Shown here: piece by piece, positions 37,393-47,920 of the stretch
Layout: each line of letters begins with the position of its first letter
How positions within the stretch are numbered: the first letter of the stretch is position 1
Source: Pycnococcus provasolii
Taxonomy: Eukaryota > Chlorophyta > Pseudoscourfieldiophyceae > Pseudoscourfieldiales > Pycnococcaceae
DNA: 64,000 nucleotides
NCBI GenBank assembly: GCA_938743325.2
Contig: OW568868.1
Location: 62,001-126,000 of the forward strand
Direction: 5' to 3'
Position numbers and translations under genes: made by a program
The notes under the pieces: generated by a model
Told to the model about the DNA's origin: nothing
Database searches by the model: none
What the model saw: the letters and a program-made list of their open reading frames with translations, nothing else

Positions 37393-40329
37393 CAAATGGG
37401 CTTGAATCGCACCAGCCGCCTCTAAAGCGGCCGCCTGCAGTCCAGTCGTCCGAGAATTCCTCGACGAGAATTCCCGACATCGTTGGAAGCGATGAATTTT
37501 TCAGCTGCCTGACAGCCGCGATGATCGTAGCGGCATGAGTGTCTTCGTCAATCTCGCCATCCTGAACATCGCCCTCGTCCGAAACGGAGTCTATGCGCCA
37601 CGCATTGACGCTGAGCGAAACGATGGTGGTTTTGTTTGTGCCCTTAGACACGGCACGCGCTAGCATTGGTGCGGTGGGCGCGACGAGCTCACTTCCTTGG
37701 CCGACAACATTCGGAAGTCGTATCTCGAGCGTCCACACGTCGTTCTGCATTGTTTCGAGCGACTTTACGAATTCCTCAATGGTGTCCTCGAGCAGATCAT
37801 CGCCGTGGATATTTCCAGCATCACGGAGCTCGAGTGGCACGTAAAGTGGCAGAGTATTCCCTTCGCTGTCAAGCACCTGTTTCGCAATGCGCACGGCGGC
37901 GCGCCATACGCTGATGCGATCCTTCGTCTCGCCAAGGACTGGTCCGTACGAAAACGAAAATCCAAGAACCGCACGATGAAAGGCGCTGCACAGGTCGATA
38001 GTCCTAGTTGGCGTGACTTTACACGCCTCTCGCACAAAGGCGCGGAATTCAGCCTCAAACGAGAGGAAATCCGCCCCCCCGTCCTCGACGCTTCGGTCCA
38101 GGTGCAATCGAGGGTCAAATTCGAGCACAGCAAACAGTCCAGCGTTTTGCACGGCGTCCAAAAACACGCGATGGTGCTCTATGCTCTGATCTCCGTCACG
38201 AAGCCAAGGGCGTGTCCACACGACGTTCGCCTTGAGCACCTTTCTGATGATGTTGAGTTGCTTCTTGTGCATTCCAGAGCTCCAGATCGCGTATGGATCA
38301 CGCGCGGTGCTCTGACCAATCACAGTCGGATGGAAGCGGACGGCACGCATCTCGAAAGGAACGCCATGAACGCGGAGGGTGAGATTTGATGGTGGCGTCA
38401 GCCAGGTTTGCCAGGGTGCCCTGCAATTCGCGGCGCAAAGATCCTCAGAATGCGACGCCTTTACCGTTCGCAGATCAGACCAAGCGTCATCGCCGCGCTT
38501 GTACGACGTGGTGGCTGTTCCATTTCCCTTTCGCGTCCATCGAAACGTTTGCGGTATCTGGTGCGCTGCCTTGGTACGAGGGGAAGCTTCGTGTACGCGG
38601 CTGCAGAAGTCGTGGCAGATGCGGCGATGCGGCGCACTTGGCACGCTGTCCGGAAGGCGGATGGCAACTTCGTAGCATTGTGTATTGTTCAGCACGATCG
38701 ATTTGGTTTCATTCGCCACCTCCAACCTTCCCGCGTCGGTGACCGTCACGAGGGATAAGGCGGTGGAAGTAGGCATCGGCAATGCTGGCCTCGGACGTTG
38801 TCCCAATCCAGATTCCACGACAATGTCTGCGATGTATCGCTGAACGGCAAGTTTGTCGAAGTCCGCTCCAACTAGAGCACTCTCGAACATCTGCACCGGA
38901 GAATGATATGGCGTTGCGACGTCCTGGTCCGCCGTGAGTTCAGCCCTTTCTGTCGTGGGGTCAACAGAGTATGCACACAGCCTTACGGAAAATTGCGGAG
39001 GTTCTGCCGTCCAACGCATTTTGGCAGAATAGGCCACCGCATTCAGGCGGCGATTCTTCAGAGCGGGTTCGACGGTGGCAAGATTCACCGCGTCTCCACA
39101 TTCCACCGGTCCGATGTCCACATCTCCCTCCTGCGTCAGGCGACGCCGCGTGGAAGGGCCGTCTGCTGTAGACGGAGAATCCGTTCCGTTTGGTGGCTGG
39201 CTCGGCGGTGGCGGTGGTGAAGAGACACAGATCCCTCCTAGCGTCCCGCAGGGTGGGTAGGGCGGGGGAGGAGGGCTCGGAGGCGGAGGAGGTGGTGGGC
39301 TCGGCGGTGGTGGTGGAGGCGGCGGGCTGGGTGGAGGGGAAGGAGGTGTTGGAGGCGGTGGTGGGCTTGGTGGAGGCGGGGGGTACGGCGGCCGAAAAGG
39401 GCGTGGAGGTGGCGACGGAGGATTGGGAGGAGGCGATGGCATTAATGGGGGTGGCGATGGACTGATCCACCAAGGTGGAGGTGGCGGTGGCGAAGGAGGT
39501 GGAGGTGACGGCGGCGGTGGCGGGCTGGGTGGCGGTGGAGGCGGAGGTGGCGGTGGCGAAGGAGGAGGAGGTGGTGGCGGTGGTGGAGGAGGAGGCATCT
39601 GGCACTGGAAGAACGCAGCAGAAGTGATATTGATTCGGGTGAGCTTGTTGATTCGTGCCTCGATTCGTTGGGAGAGGGTTAGAATATCCGCCCCAAGCAC
39701 GTCCTCGATCGGCACGAGAGCGCCGTCCACGCCACCCTCCTTCATGTCGGGTTCCGGGTCCGGCCACGGGCTCCCCGTTCCGGCAACTGTCGTCGAGCCA
39801 ACCACCGGCGGTGCGGGTGGTGGTGGCGGCGCGACGATGTTCTGGAGCGTCGGGAAGATGGACGCACAGGTCACGGATTTTCCGATGAGCAGATTCGCTC
39901 GGCACGACTCAAAGTACTTGGTCCCGAATGCCATCCCGCGTGACTGGTCCAGCTGCCGCACGACGCCATCATTTGCAAGGACCGAAACGCGCCAGTCGCG
40001 TGGATCAGACTTTTCGGCTCCTCTTCTGATGGCAAATGAGTAGCGTCCGACAAATGCACCCTGGCTGAGCGTGAACCGAAGCTGCCCCTGACCCTGCGCC
40101 TCGTCACAGGTGAACTTTCTCGTGGCGACGCCGCCTATGGCGCACTGCGTGGAAGCCTCCGCCGCGGTGTCAACGGGAATCGTGCACACATCCTCGCCGC
40201 TGTACGACTGGAGCACGATGCTAATCATTCCCGCGTCGGCAACGGCGCATCCACCGCGCGGCGCACCCGCACTCGCCACCGCAAGAAGATCGAGCTGGTA
40301 CGTATTCGCAATGAGCGGTGGTGGCGGCG

Positions 40330-40369
<40 letters not shown>

Positions 40370-41977
40370 CGGAGCGCGGTACGAGCAGATGGACGTCTCG
40401 GAGACGATGCCAGGCTCGAACTTGTACGTCGATGGGCATGTGGGCTTGAGCTTCGTCACCTGGTCCACTCCAGGCCTGCCCCATCTCGTCTGGGACTCGT
40501 CCCACTGCACGGGCTCGAGATCTGGCGGTCTCTCGCGGTTGATTAGCAGCATCATTGTGCTGCACTTGGGTCGCGGCTGAGCTTCAAGTGGCCCGCTCGC
40601 ACCGCACTGCAGGTTGTCCATGGTCGCATCATCCTTTTCGGTGAAGCCCACGCCAGACTCGTGCAGCTCACGAAGCCGCGCCTTCAAATGCACGTAGTTT
40701 GTGAGCGGCGTTGTGGGCGGCCTGGCACCGGGGTCGACTTCCGTCGCATCGTCGCCGTCGAAAAGACGAAATTCCGAGTTCACGCCAAATGACGCCGAGC
40801 CGTACGTGTACGCGAAGAAGCCAGGCCAGACGTCGCGCATGTGTTCGGCGGTCGCGGTTGTCTGGTGCCACTCGCGCGGTCCTCCCGTCACGGGATCAAA
40901 GTCGCCGTTGATGCACCCGAACTCCGTGAACATCTGCGGAATTGCCACCCCTTTCGTCTTGAGGTAGATCTCCTCGTAGCCGTTGTCGACCCACGTGCCT
41001 TCGCGGCTGCACCAGCGGTACTGGTTGAGCCCGAAGATGTCGAGCCCGAGCGCGTTGATGGACGGCTCGACGTCGCTCTTGTCGTCACGCGCCGCCTCCT
41101 CGCCCTCTTCGCACGACAGCAGGTCCGCCTTGATGCGGTCCATCTCCACGGACGTCCGTCCTTGCCCAAGTCCGTCCGCGCTGTCGGCGGCGGCGAACAC
41201 GAGCGGCACCTCGCGCATGCTGTCAGCGCAGCTTCTCATGTAGTACTTCAGGTCTGCGACGTACTGCTTTATGCATCCCGCCGCCTCGAGGTCGAACTGC
41301 AGCACCTCGTTTCCGATGACAAACCCGAGCGTGTTGTTGTATCGTGCAAACACGTCGACGATGCGCCTTCCGTAGTCGAGCAGGCAAGCGGGGTAGCAGT
41401 CATCGTCGTAGTTGTACGCATCTTCCCCCCTTCTGATTCCGGTGGGAACTCCCTTCTTCTTCAGCGGGCAGTACCTGAAGTCCACTCCACCTTGGTTGAA
41501 GTACTCGTCGCCCGCCGGCGTCGCACCAACGAGGACGTACACGCCTAGCTCCGCCATCCTGCGCATGAAGAGGTCGTACGACTTGAGCGGGTTGATGCGA
41601 TAGACGCGTATGGCGTTGAAGTGCAGCGGCATGCCGTCAGGCTTTTCGAGCGCTCCCCCCGCGCCGAAGACGGCGTTCCAGTTTTCGAAGTGGTCGTCGT
41701 CGACGTAGTATCCGTACGTGAATCCTTTGGCGAAGAACCTCTTACCTGAAGGGAAGTGGTACGTTGCGTGACCTCTGATGACGACAGGCTCCAAGGCTGC
41801 CGCCTGCTGCTGCTGCTGCTGCTGCTGCAGTTCACGCGCCATCGCCACGCGTGGAAGCGCGAGCGTGAATGTGAGCGCGCACAACATGGTTGTGAATGCC
41901 ACGCACATGAGTGCTGATGGCCACGCACACCTAACCACCACAGACGAGCGCGACCGAGGGAATGCGAGCACTGTCAT
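37337..41977 (-). CDS. GH72 beta-1,3-glucanosyltransferase with HRGP linkers and a second GH-like domain; probable N-terminal part of the glucan synthase
   Basis: 1,546 codons as an open frame. An N-terminal signal or anchor (about 21-47) and poly-Gln come first. The GH72 domain follows (about 65-430), with IRGHATYHFPSGKRFFAKGF at its start, acid/base Glu224 in IGNEVL and nucleophile Glu352 in FTEFGC, as in Gas1/Gel enzymes. Two Ser-Pro(n) linkers come next, a short one near 545-570 and a long one at 39190-39600. A second, degenerate barrel-like region ends ILVEEFSDDWTAGG. GH72 enzymes cut a beta-1,3-glucan chain and rejoin it to another, elongating wall glucan outside the membrane. The last about 18 codons are probably intron read-through; the true product likely continues into the GT48 gene 95 bases downstream. 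Confidence 0.88.
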
Positions 41978-43077
41978 TCAATCAAGTCAAGTGGGGTTGT
42001 GGTGTGCTGAGGTGTGCTGATCTGCGCCCAACACAGATGAAAGACGAAAGAAACAAGGCAAGAGACAGCCAGTGCAAGGGCCAGGCCAGTGCAAGTAAAA
42101 GCTGCCCTGATAATACAATCAATGCTGGCCTATTAATAATGAAAGCAAAAGTAAAGTTAAGAATGGGAATCCAATGATGGCCAACGCTCATCAGCAAGCA
42201 ACGTCTCGTCTGTCCGTGACGGCTGGTTCAACTCACTTGGTGTACACAAGGGAACACAATTGGCCCTTGCACAAAAAAAGTGGAATAAAAAAGTTATTTT
42301 TATGGACCCGTTGGTTTCTTTCAGTCTTTCGGACACATGAAAGGATGGTTGTTTTGTTCCGTTTTCGTTGGTAAATAAATTGATCAACCATGCACATGAC
42401 GAACAACCTTGACGAACCAGCAGGTCCTTGAAAGTTGAATTTCAAGGTCTTGAAGTGAGACACACAAGTGGCATGCTCACAGCGTTCGACGCGCCTTGCA
42501 AGGATAGTCCTAACCTATATCAGAGAATATTAGGTATGGCAAAGAGAGAGGCAGCTTTAGACAAATACTTCGGAAAGCTTCGAAAAATACTTCGAAGGCA
42601 ACTGGAAGGCCTGGCTGGCATTCCAGGTGATCTCTGTCTTTGATTCTCGGGTAGGACGACTTGCAGGACGACTGTACAGTAGGCTTCCTAGACCGATTTA
42701 CGTGCCGTGGTGTTTGCCTTGCCTTACGTGTCCGAGACCTGCGTTATAAATGCCGTAAGGGCATAAGCTGTGTGACTACGGCAGGTTGCGACCAAACCAG
42801 AGACCACGCCGCCAGGGGCCACCTAGGTGGTGAGCCGTGGCCTTAGGAAGTAGGGCGAGCACGGAAACCACGGAACCTAACGACTGTAACCCTAACCCTA
42901 ACCCTAAAGAAAACCTGGCAACCCTAACTGAACCCTACCCCGACAAGAAGCCCCCTGGATGAAGGGAAAAGGTTCAAGAGTGCATCCCCCAAAGTACGTT
43001 CCCGATAGCCCTGTTATTTGGTAACTTTTGGCCTTTTCAGCGTTTTCATCGTTCACTCACGTACTGTATGTCACCTC
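41978..43077. other. 1.1-kb spacer without recognised gene
   Basis: Lies upstream of the GH72 gene (minus) and the OPR gene (plus), so it holds both promoters. Short inverted words occur (CTTCGAAAAATACTTCGAAG near 42577-42597). Telomere-like TAACCCTAACCCTAACCCTAAA lies at 42887-42908, about 170 bases before the OPR start. The 71-codon frame at 42428-42643 has no recognisable features. Confidence 0.5.
42887..42908. promoter_or_regulatory. telomere-like (CCCTAA)n promoter motif
   Basis: Three uninterrupted CCCTAA units in the presumed promoter of the OPR-RAP gene, the same position class as the motifs at 5877, 53808, 59584 and 60776. Confidence 0.5.
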
Positions 43078-45285
43078 ATGGCTGTCACACTTCATGCGCG
43101 TCCACACGCACACATGCTGCTCCTTGGAATACGCCGAGGTCGCTCGCCACGTCAACGTCGCGATGCTGGGCTCGTACGCTCTAGGATTACCATTGGTTCC
43201 GAGGGTGGGTTAGGTTTGGCTGGGGGTGCAGCTCGGGTTTGGCTGCTTTCTCGCCGCGATGGTGGTTATGCATCATCGCGCCTCGTCGCGTGCGCTGCAG
43301 GTGACGACGTGCGGAGATCGGGCAAACGTTCCCATGATGATGCGAAGCAGTCGCGACAACTACAAAAGCCACGACGGAACAGGAATCGGAGTACCTCGAA
43401 CAAGGACTCGGCGGCGAAATTACTCAACGCGCGTATCGTAAAGGCGCGATACGACGGCGAAGTCGCGGACATCGTCAAGCAGCACGTCGGCGAATTCGAC
43501 GAGATTCACGTGAGTACAGCAGCAAACAAACTCGCGAAGCTCACAGCGAGGCGTCACACGAGAACACTCAGCAAGAGTCAACGTGACAGCGTGCTTCTTC
43601 TGCTGGAGGAGCGCCTGCAAGACTTCGAGAGAATTCGTGCACGTAATGTTGCCGGCCTGCTCTGGTCATATGCGAAGCTTCGGTACCCAGGGAACCACTC
43701 AGCAGTGCAGTGCGTGAGCGATCACGTACCTAGGGTGGTGGACGACTTCAATCCGCAGGCACTCGCGAACACGGTGTGGGCGTGGGCGACGATGCGACAC
43801 CAGCCTTCATCTCATGCGCTTGCTGCTCTTGAGCGCCGCATGCTCGCGTGCGTCGACGACTTCAAGCCGCAGGAGCTCGCGAACACGGTGTGGGCGTGGG
43901 CGACGATGCGACACGAGCCGTCAACTGAGGTGCTTGCTGCTCTAGAGCGCCGCATGCTCGCGTGCGTCGACGACTTCAATCCGCAGGCACTCGCGAACAC
44001 GGTATGGGCGTGGGCGGCGATGCGACACAAGCCGTCAGCTAAGGTGCTTGCTGCTCTCGAGCGCCGCATGCTCGCGTGCGTCGACGATTTCAAGCCGCAG
44101 AATCTCGCGAACACGGTATGGGCGTGGGCGACGATGAGACACGAGCCGTCAGCTGATGCACTTGCTGCTCTTGAGCGCCGCATGCTCGCGTGCGTCGACG
44201 ACTTCGATCCGCAGGCACTCGCGAACACGGTGTGGGCGTGGGCGACGATGCGACACGAGCCGTCATCTCAGGTGCTTGCTGCTCTTGAGCGCCGCATGCT
44301 CGCTTGCGTCGACGACTTCAAGGCGCAGGAGCTCGCGAACACGGTATGGGCGTGGGCGACGATGCGACACGAGCCGTCCGCTCGTGCGCTTGCTGCTCTT
44401 GAGCGCCGCATGCTCGCGTGCGTCGACGACTTCAATCCGCAGGAGCTCGCGAACACGGTGTGGGCGTGGGCGACGATGGGACACCAGCCGTCAGCTGCCG
44501 CGCTTGCTGCTCTTGAGCGCCGCATGCTCGCGTGCGTCGACAACTGCATTCCACAGCATCTCGCAAACACGGTATGGGCGTGGGCGACGATGCGACACCA
44601 GCCGTCACTTCAGGTGCTCACTGCACTGGAGCGCCGCATGCTCGAGTGCGTCGACGACTTCAAGCCGCAGCATCTCGCGAACACGGTATGGGCGATTGCG
44701 ATGCTCATGAACAACATCGAGGGAGAGAAGATCACTATCGATCAGGACGTGTTGGATCAACTTCTGCATCAATTAGAGGCCACAAAATTCAGCACACTTG
44801 AAGAGCAACACTTCCAGCAAATCTTCCAGGCACATCACCTGCTCGGCGATCGCTTCAAACCATCAGTGGCCTTGCTCGATCAGGCACGCGAGGCATGGGC
44901 GAAGCAGCTCGCGAGTCGTTCGTCGTCATCTCAGTCATCCTTAGAGAAGGAAGTTTCCGCATGCCTCGATCGTCTCAGCATTACTTACGACGTTGAAGCG
45001 CTTACTGAGGATGGCATGCACCGCATCGACATGCTCGCGCGTGGTCGTACCGACGACGGTGGCGAGAGGCTGCTTGCGATCGAATGCGACGGTCCGTCGC
45101 ACTTCTTCCAAGTATCTGACGGCACGTACCGCATTGACGGATCGACGTACGCGCGCAATTGCGACTTGCGCAAGCTTGGCCTGGACGTATTGTGCGTAGC
45201 GGGGCATGAGTGGATACGTCTGACGAAGGACGAGCGCGACGCGTATTTTATGAGCGAGCTGCAGGAGCGTGGCATCGTTGTCTAG
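43078..45285 (+). CDS. OPR-repeat protein with C-terminal RAP domain (organelle RNA factor)
   Basis: 735 residues from the first ATG; the frame opens earlier only with a TTG. The basic N-terminus fits an organelle transit peptide. Eight complete 38-residue octotricopeptide-type repeats and one partial follow, with the consensus PQ-x-LANTVWAWATMRH-x-PS and then LAALERRMLACVDDF. They differ mainly at the residue after PQ and the two or three after PS. The C-terminus is a RAP domain (LLAIECDGPSHF, DLRKLGLDVLCVAGHEW). OPR-RAP proteins bind specific organelle transcripts and control their stability, cleavage or translation. The repeats are nearly identical at the DNA level (114-base period), which produces false open frames on both strands. 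Confidence 0.9.
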   Translation: MAVTLHARPHAHMLLLGIRRGRSPRQRRDAGLVRSRITIGSEGGLGLAGGAARVWLLSRRDGGYASSRLVACAAGDDVRRSGKRSHDDAKQSRQLQKPRRNRNRSTSNKDSAAKLLNARIVKARYDGEVADIVKQHVGEFDEIHVSTAANKLAKLTARRHTRTLSKSQRDSVLLLLEERLQDFERIRARNVAGLLWSYAKLRYPGNHSAVQCVSDHVPRVVDDFNPQALANTVWAWATMRHQPSSHALAALERRMLACVDDFKPQELANTVWAWATMRHEPSTEVLAALERRMLACVDDFNPQALANTVWAWAAMRHKPSAKVLAALERRMLACVDDFKPQNLANTVWAWATMRHEPSADALAALERRMLACVDDFDPQALANTVWAWATMRHEPSSQVLAALERRMLACVDDFKAQELANTVWAWATMRHEPSARALAALERRMLACVDDFNPQELANTVWAWATMGHQPSAAALAALERRMLACVDNCIPQHLANTVWAWATMRHQPSLQVLTALERRMLECVDDFKPQHLANTVWAIAMLMNNIEGEKITIDQDVLDQLLHQLEATKFSTLEEQHFQQIFQAHHLLGDRFKPSVALLDQAREAWAKQLASRSSSSQSSLEKEVSACLDRLSITYDVEALTEDGMHRIDMLARGRTDDGGERLLAIECDGPSHFFQVSDGTYRIDGSTYARNCDLRKLGLDVLCVAGHEWIRLTKDERDAYFMSELQERGIVV

Positions 45286-45418
45286 GAGATTAAGACGACG
45301 CCGACGAAGAAAAAGGCACAGAAGAGGCGAAGCGTATGGGGAAATGGGAAAAATTAAAATATTGCAACACGCACATCTCATCCACCTAGAACTTATAAAA
45401 ATGAAATTTAAAGCTTAC

Positions 45419-45913
45419 TTACAGACCGAGCGCGTTGATGCGCTCGCGCGTAAACTCGTCGCGCAGCGATAGCACCTTGCGCACCTCAGATGCGCTCAGA
45501 CGCCACGACACCTTCGCATCCCACACCTCGAGAACCTCGTCCTCAGACTCAAGCGAAACCAAAGTCGCCATCTGAGATAAACGAGACAGCTTCTCACGAA
45601 TCCTGCCCCTGGGGCTGATCGGTCTTCTTCTTCTTCGTCGTCGTCGGCGGCGGCGGCGCCGGCGGGCGTCGTCGTCGTCATGGCCTTGTTGATTTTCAAA
45701 TTTCCTGCCCAAGTTCGTGACAGCGACGACCTTTAGTAGGCCGTAGGGTGATGAAGCCGCATACGACGAGAAGAGGCGTTGTTGTTGTTGATGCTTCTTC
45801 TGATGAGTGATGACAGCACACGCCGTGTGGACGACTACTAAGCAGGAAGCAGGACGCGGCGCGCAGCAATCATCATCATCATGGCCACCACGTCCACGGA
45901 GGATGTTGAACAT
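45419..45913 (-). CDS. small unrecognised, possibly mitochondrial protein
   Basis: 164 residues from the ATG at 45913. The N-terminus, with basic, His/Gln-rich stretches and LFSSYAASS, could be a mitochondrial presequence. The centre has a run of about 14 Arg encoded by a CGG/CGT-type triplet repeat. The C-terminal 65 residues look folded and conserved in style (GRIREKLSRLSQMATLVSL, then KVSWRLSASEVRKVLSLRDE). The last part resembles short mitochondrial ribosomal or assembly proteins only in general character. It sits between the two OPR copies on the opposite strand. Confidence 0.55.
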   Translation of the reverse strand: MFNILRGRGGHDDDDCCAPRPASCLVVVHTACAVITHQKKHQQQQRLFSSYAASSPYGLLKVVAVTNLGRKFENQQGHDDDDARRRRRRRRRRRRRRPISPRGRIREKLSRLSQMATLVSLESEDEVLEVWDAKVSWRLSASEVRKVLSLRDEFTRERINALGL

Positions 45914-46144
45914 TGTGATCAAGAATAATTGAAATTGCGTTGCGGAGAGACGAGAATTTGGAGGTGAATATCAGATAGTGCGCACTGCGCTTTGTCATGG
46001 GATCGGGTTTTCGGGGCGCCTTGATTGGCGATTGGGGTTTCGTTCAGCGTGGGTGTGTGATGGGAAATTTTTCCTGTTTTGATTTTTTGAATTGTTCGCG
46101 ATTTTCATAATCATTTTTATTATTTTATTTATTTTCAGCGCATC

Positions 46145-47403
46145 ATGTCCGCGGCGAGAATGCTCACCTCGCGTATCATGAACGCGCAAAGTCACGGTGC
46201 AGTCGCGGACATCGTCAAGCAGCACATACATGAACTCAACGAGATTCACGTGAGTACAGCGGCAAATAAACTAGCGAAGCTCACGGCGAGGCGTCACACG
46301 AGAACGCTCGGCAAGAGTCAGCGTGACAGCGTGCTACTTCTGCTAGAGGAGCGCCTGCAAGACTTCGAGAGAATTCGTGCACACGTCCTGTTGCCAATCT
46401 CCTGTGGTCTTGTGCCAAATTAAGATACCGCGGGAATCAATCTATGGTGCATTACTTAAGCGACCATGTGCTTAGGGTGGTCGACGACTTCGAACCACAG
46501 GCACTCGCGAACACGCTGTGGGCGTGGGCGACGATGGGATATGAGCCCTCAGATAAGGTGCTGGCTGCTCTCGAGCGCCGCATGCTCGTGTGCGTCGACG
46601 ACTTCAAGCCGCAAGCACTCGCTAACACGGTATGGGCGTGGGCGACGATGCGACACGAGCCGTCAGCTCAGGTGCTTGCTGCTTTGGAGCGTCGCATGCT
46701 CGCGTGCGTCGACGACTTCAAGCCGCAGGATCTCGCGAACACGGTGTGGGCGTGGGCGACGATGCGACACGAGCCGTCAGCTGCCGCGCTTGCTGCTCTT
46801 GAGCGCCGCATGCTCGCGTGCGTCGACGACTTCAAGCCGCAGGCACTCGCGAACACGGTGTGGGCGTGGGCGACGATGCGACACGAGCCGTCAGCTCAGG
46901 TGCTAGGTGCTCTTGAGCGCCGCATGCTCGCTTGCGTCGACGACTTCAAGCCGCAGAATCTCGCTAACACGGTGTGGGCTTGGGCGACGATGCGACACGA
47001 GCCGTCAGCTCAGGTGCTTGCTGCTCTTGAGCGCCGCATGCTCGCGTGCGTCGACGACTTCAAGCCGCAGGAGCTCGCGAACACGATGTGGGCTTGGGCG
47101 ACGATGCGACACGAGCCGTCAGCTCAGGTGCTAGGTGCTCTTGAGCGCCGCATGCTCGCTTGCGTCGACGACTTCAATCCGCAGGATCTCGCGAACACGG
47201 TGTGGGCTTGGGCGACGATGCGACACGAGCCGTCAGCTCAGGTGCTTGCTGCTCTTGAGCGCCGCATGCTCGCGTGCGTCGACGACTTCAAGCCGCAGAA
47301 TCTCGCGAACACGGTGTGGGCTTGGGCGACGATGCGACACGAGCCGTCAGCTCAGGTGCTTGCTGCTCTTGAAGACCGACGTCGACGAATAAGCCTCAGA
47401 TGA
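46145..47403 (+). pseudogene. truncated OPR paralogue, probable pseudogene
   Basis: A second copy of the OPR gene. The first 80 codons (DIVKQH...NEIHVSTAANKLAKLTARRH) match the complete gene closely. A two-base insertion relative to it near 46383-46392 then shifts the frame into a stop. After it the homologous reading resumes (NLLWSCAKLRYRGN) into eight near-identical 38-residue repeats from 46444. The array stops abruptly at LAALEDRRRR and no RAP domain follows, only a stop at 47403. A short product from the internal ATG at 46444 (319 residues of pure repeats) is possible, so it may not be dead. Confidence 0.7.
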
Positions 47404-47920
47404 GACGAAGAAGAGTACAATAAGTTGTTACCATAGTAACTTGTATGTTGGTGAATCTACCTTCCTCCATGGTTTCCCGATTCGATCCCTGGCCGCCTCA
47501 CGACGACCATGACGATGTCGCCGTGGACGCCCGTCGACATCGTCCACGGGCGTCGTCGACGATGTCCGTGACATCGTCGACGGACATCGTCGACGATGTC
47601 TGTCAATCGTCGACATCGAATTGACAGATGACGATTCGATGGTGTCATCAGAATCGATGACACCATCGATTCTGGTGTCACGATGACGATGTGATGACGA
47701 TGTGATGACGATGGCGTCGTGGGCGAAACTCCCTTCCGCTCTTGGATCTTTCTCAATCTGTCAAATCTGTTTTTTGCCGTCCTCTTTTCCCACCGAAACT
47801 TTAACAACCAGAAATCAAAAACCCGTCCCTTCTGCCCACTTCTTCTGTGACTGTGTAGGCGGCTGTGAAACGCCATAAATTCAAAAACTCCAGCCACCAC
47901 ACTCTGACTCATCTCTACTC
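47404..47920. other. spacer with nested palindromes
   Basis: Within 47520-47700 several perfect or near-perfect hairpins follow each other: CCGTGGACG...CGTCCACGG (47521-47549), CGTCGACGATGTC-CGT-GACATCGTCGACG (about 47557-47585) and ATCGATGGTGTCAT-type arms (about 47635-47675). Direct repeats of GACGATGTGAT follow. They lie between the broken OPR copy and the MORC gene. Confidence 0.65.

Noticed and set aside
43812-44710. Long open frames on both strands inside the OPR arrays (also 46466-47392)
   Set aside because: They are alternate-frame readings of a 114-base repeat whose true frame carries the OPR consensus and the RAP domain.
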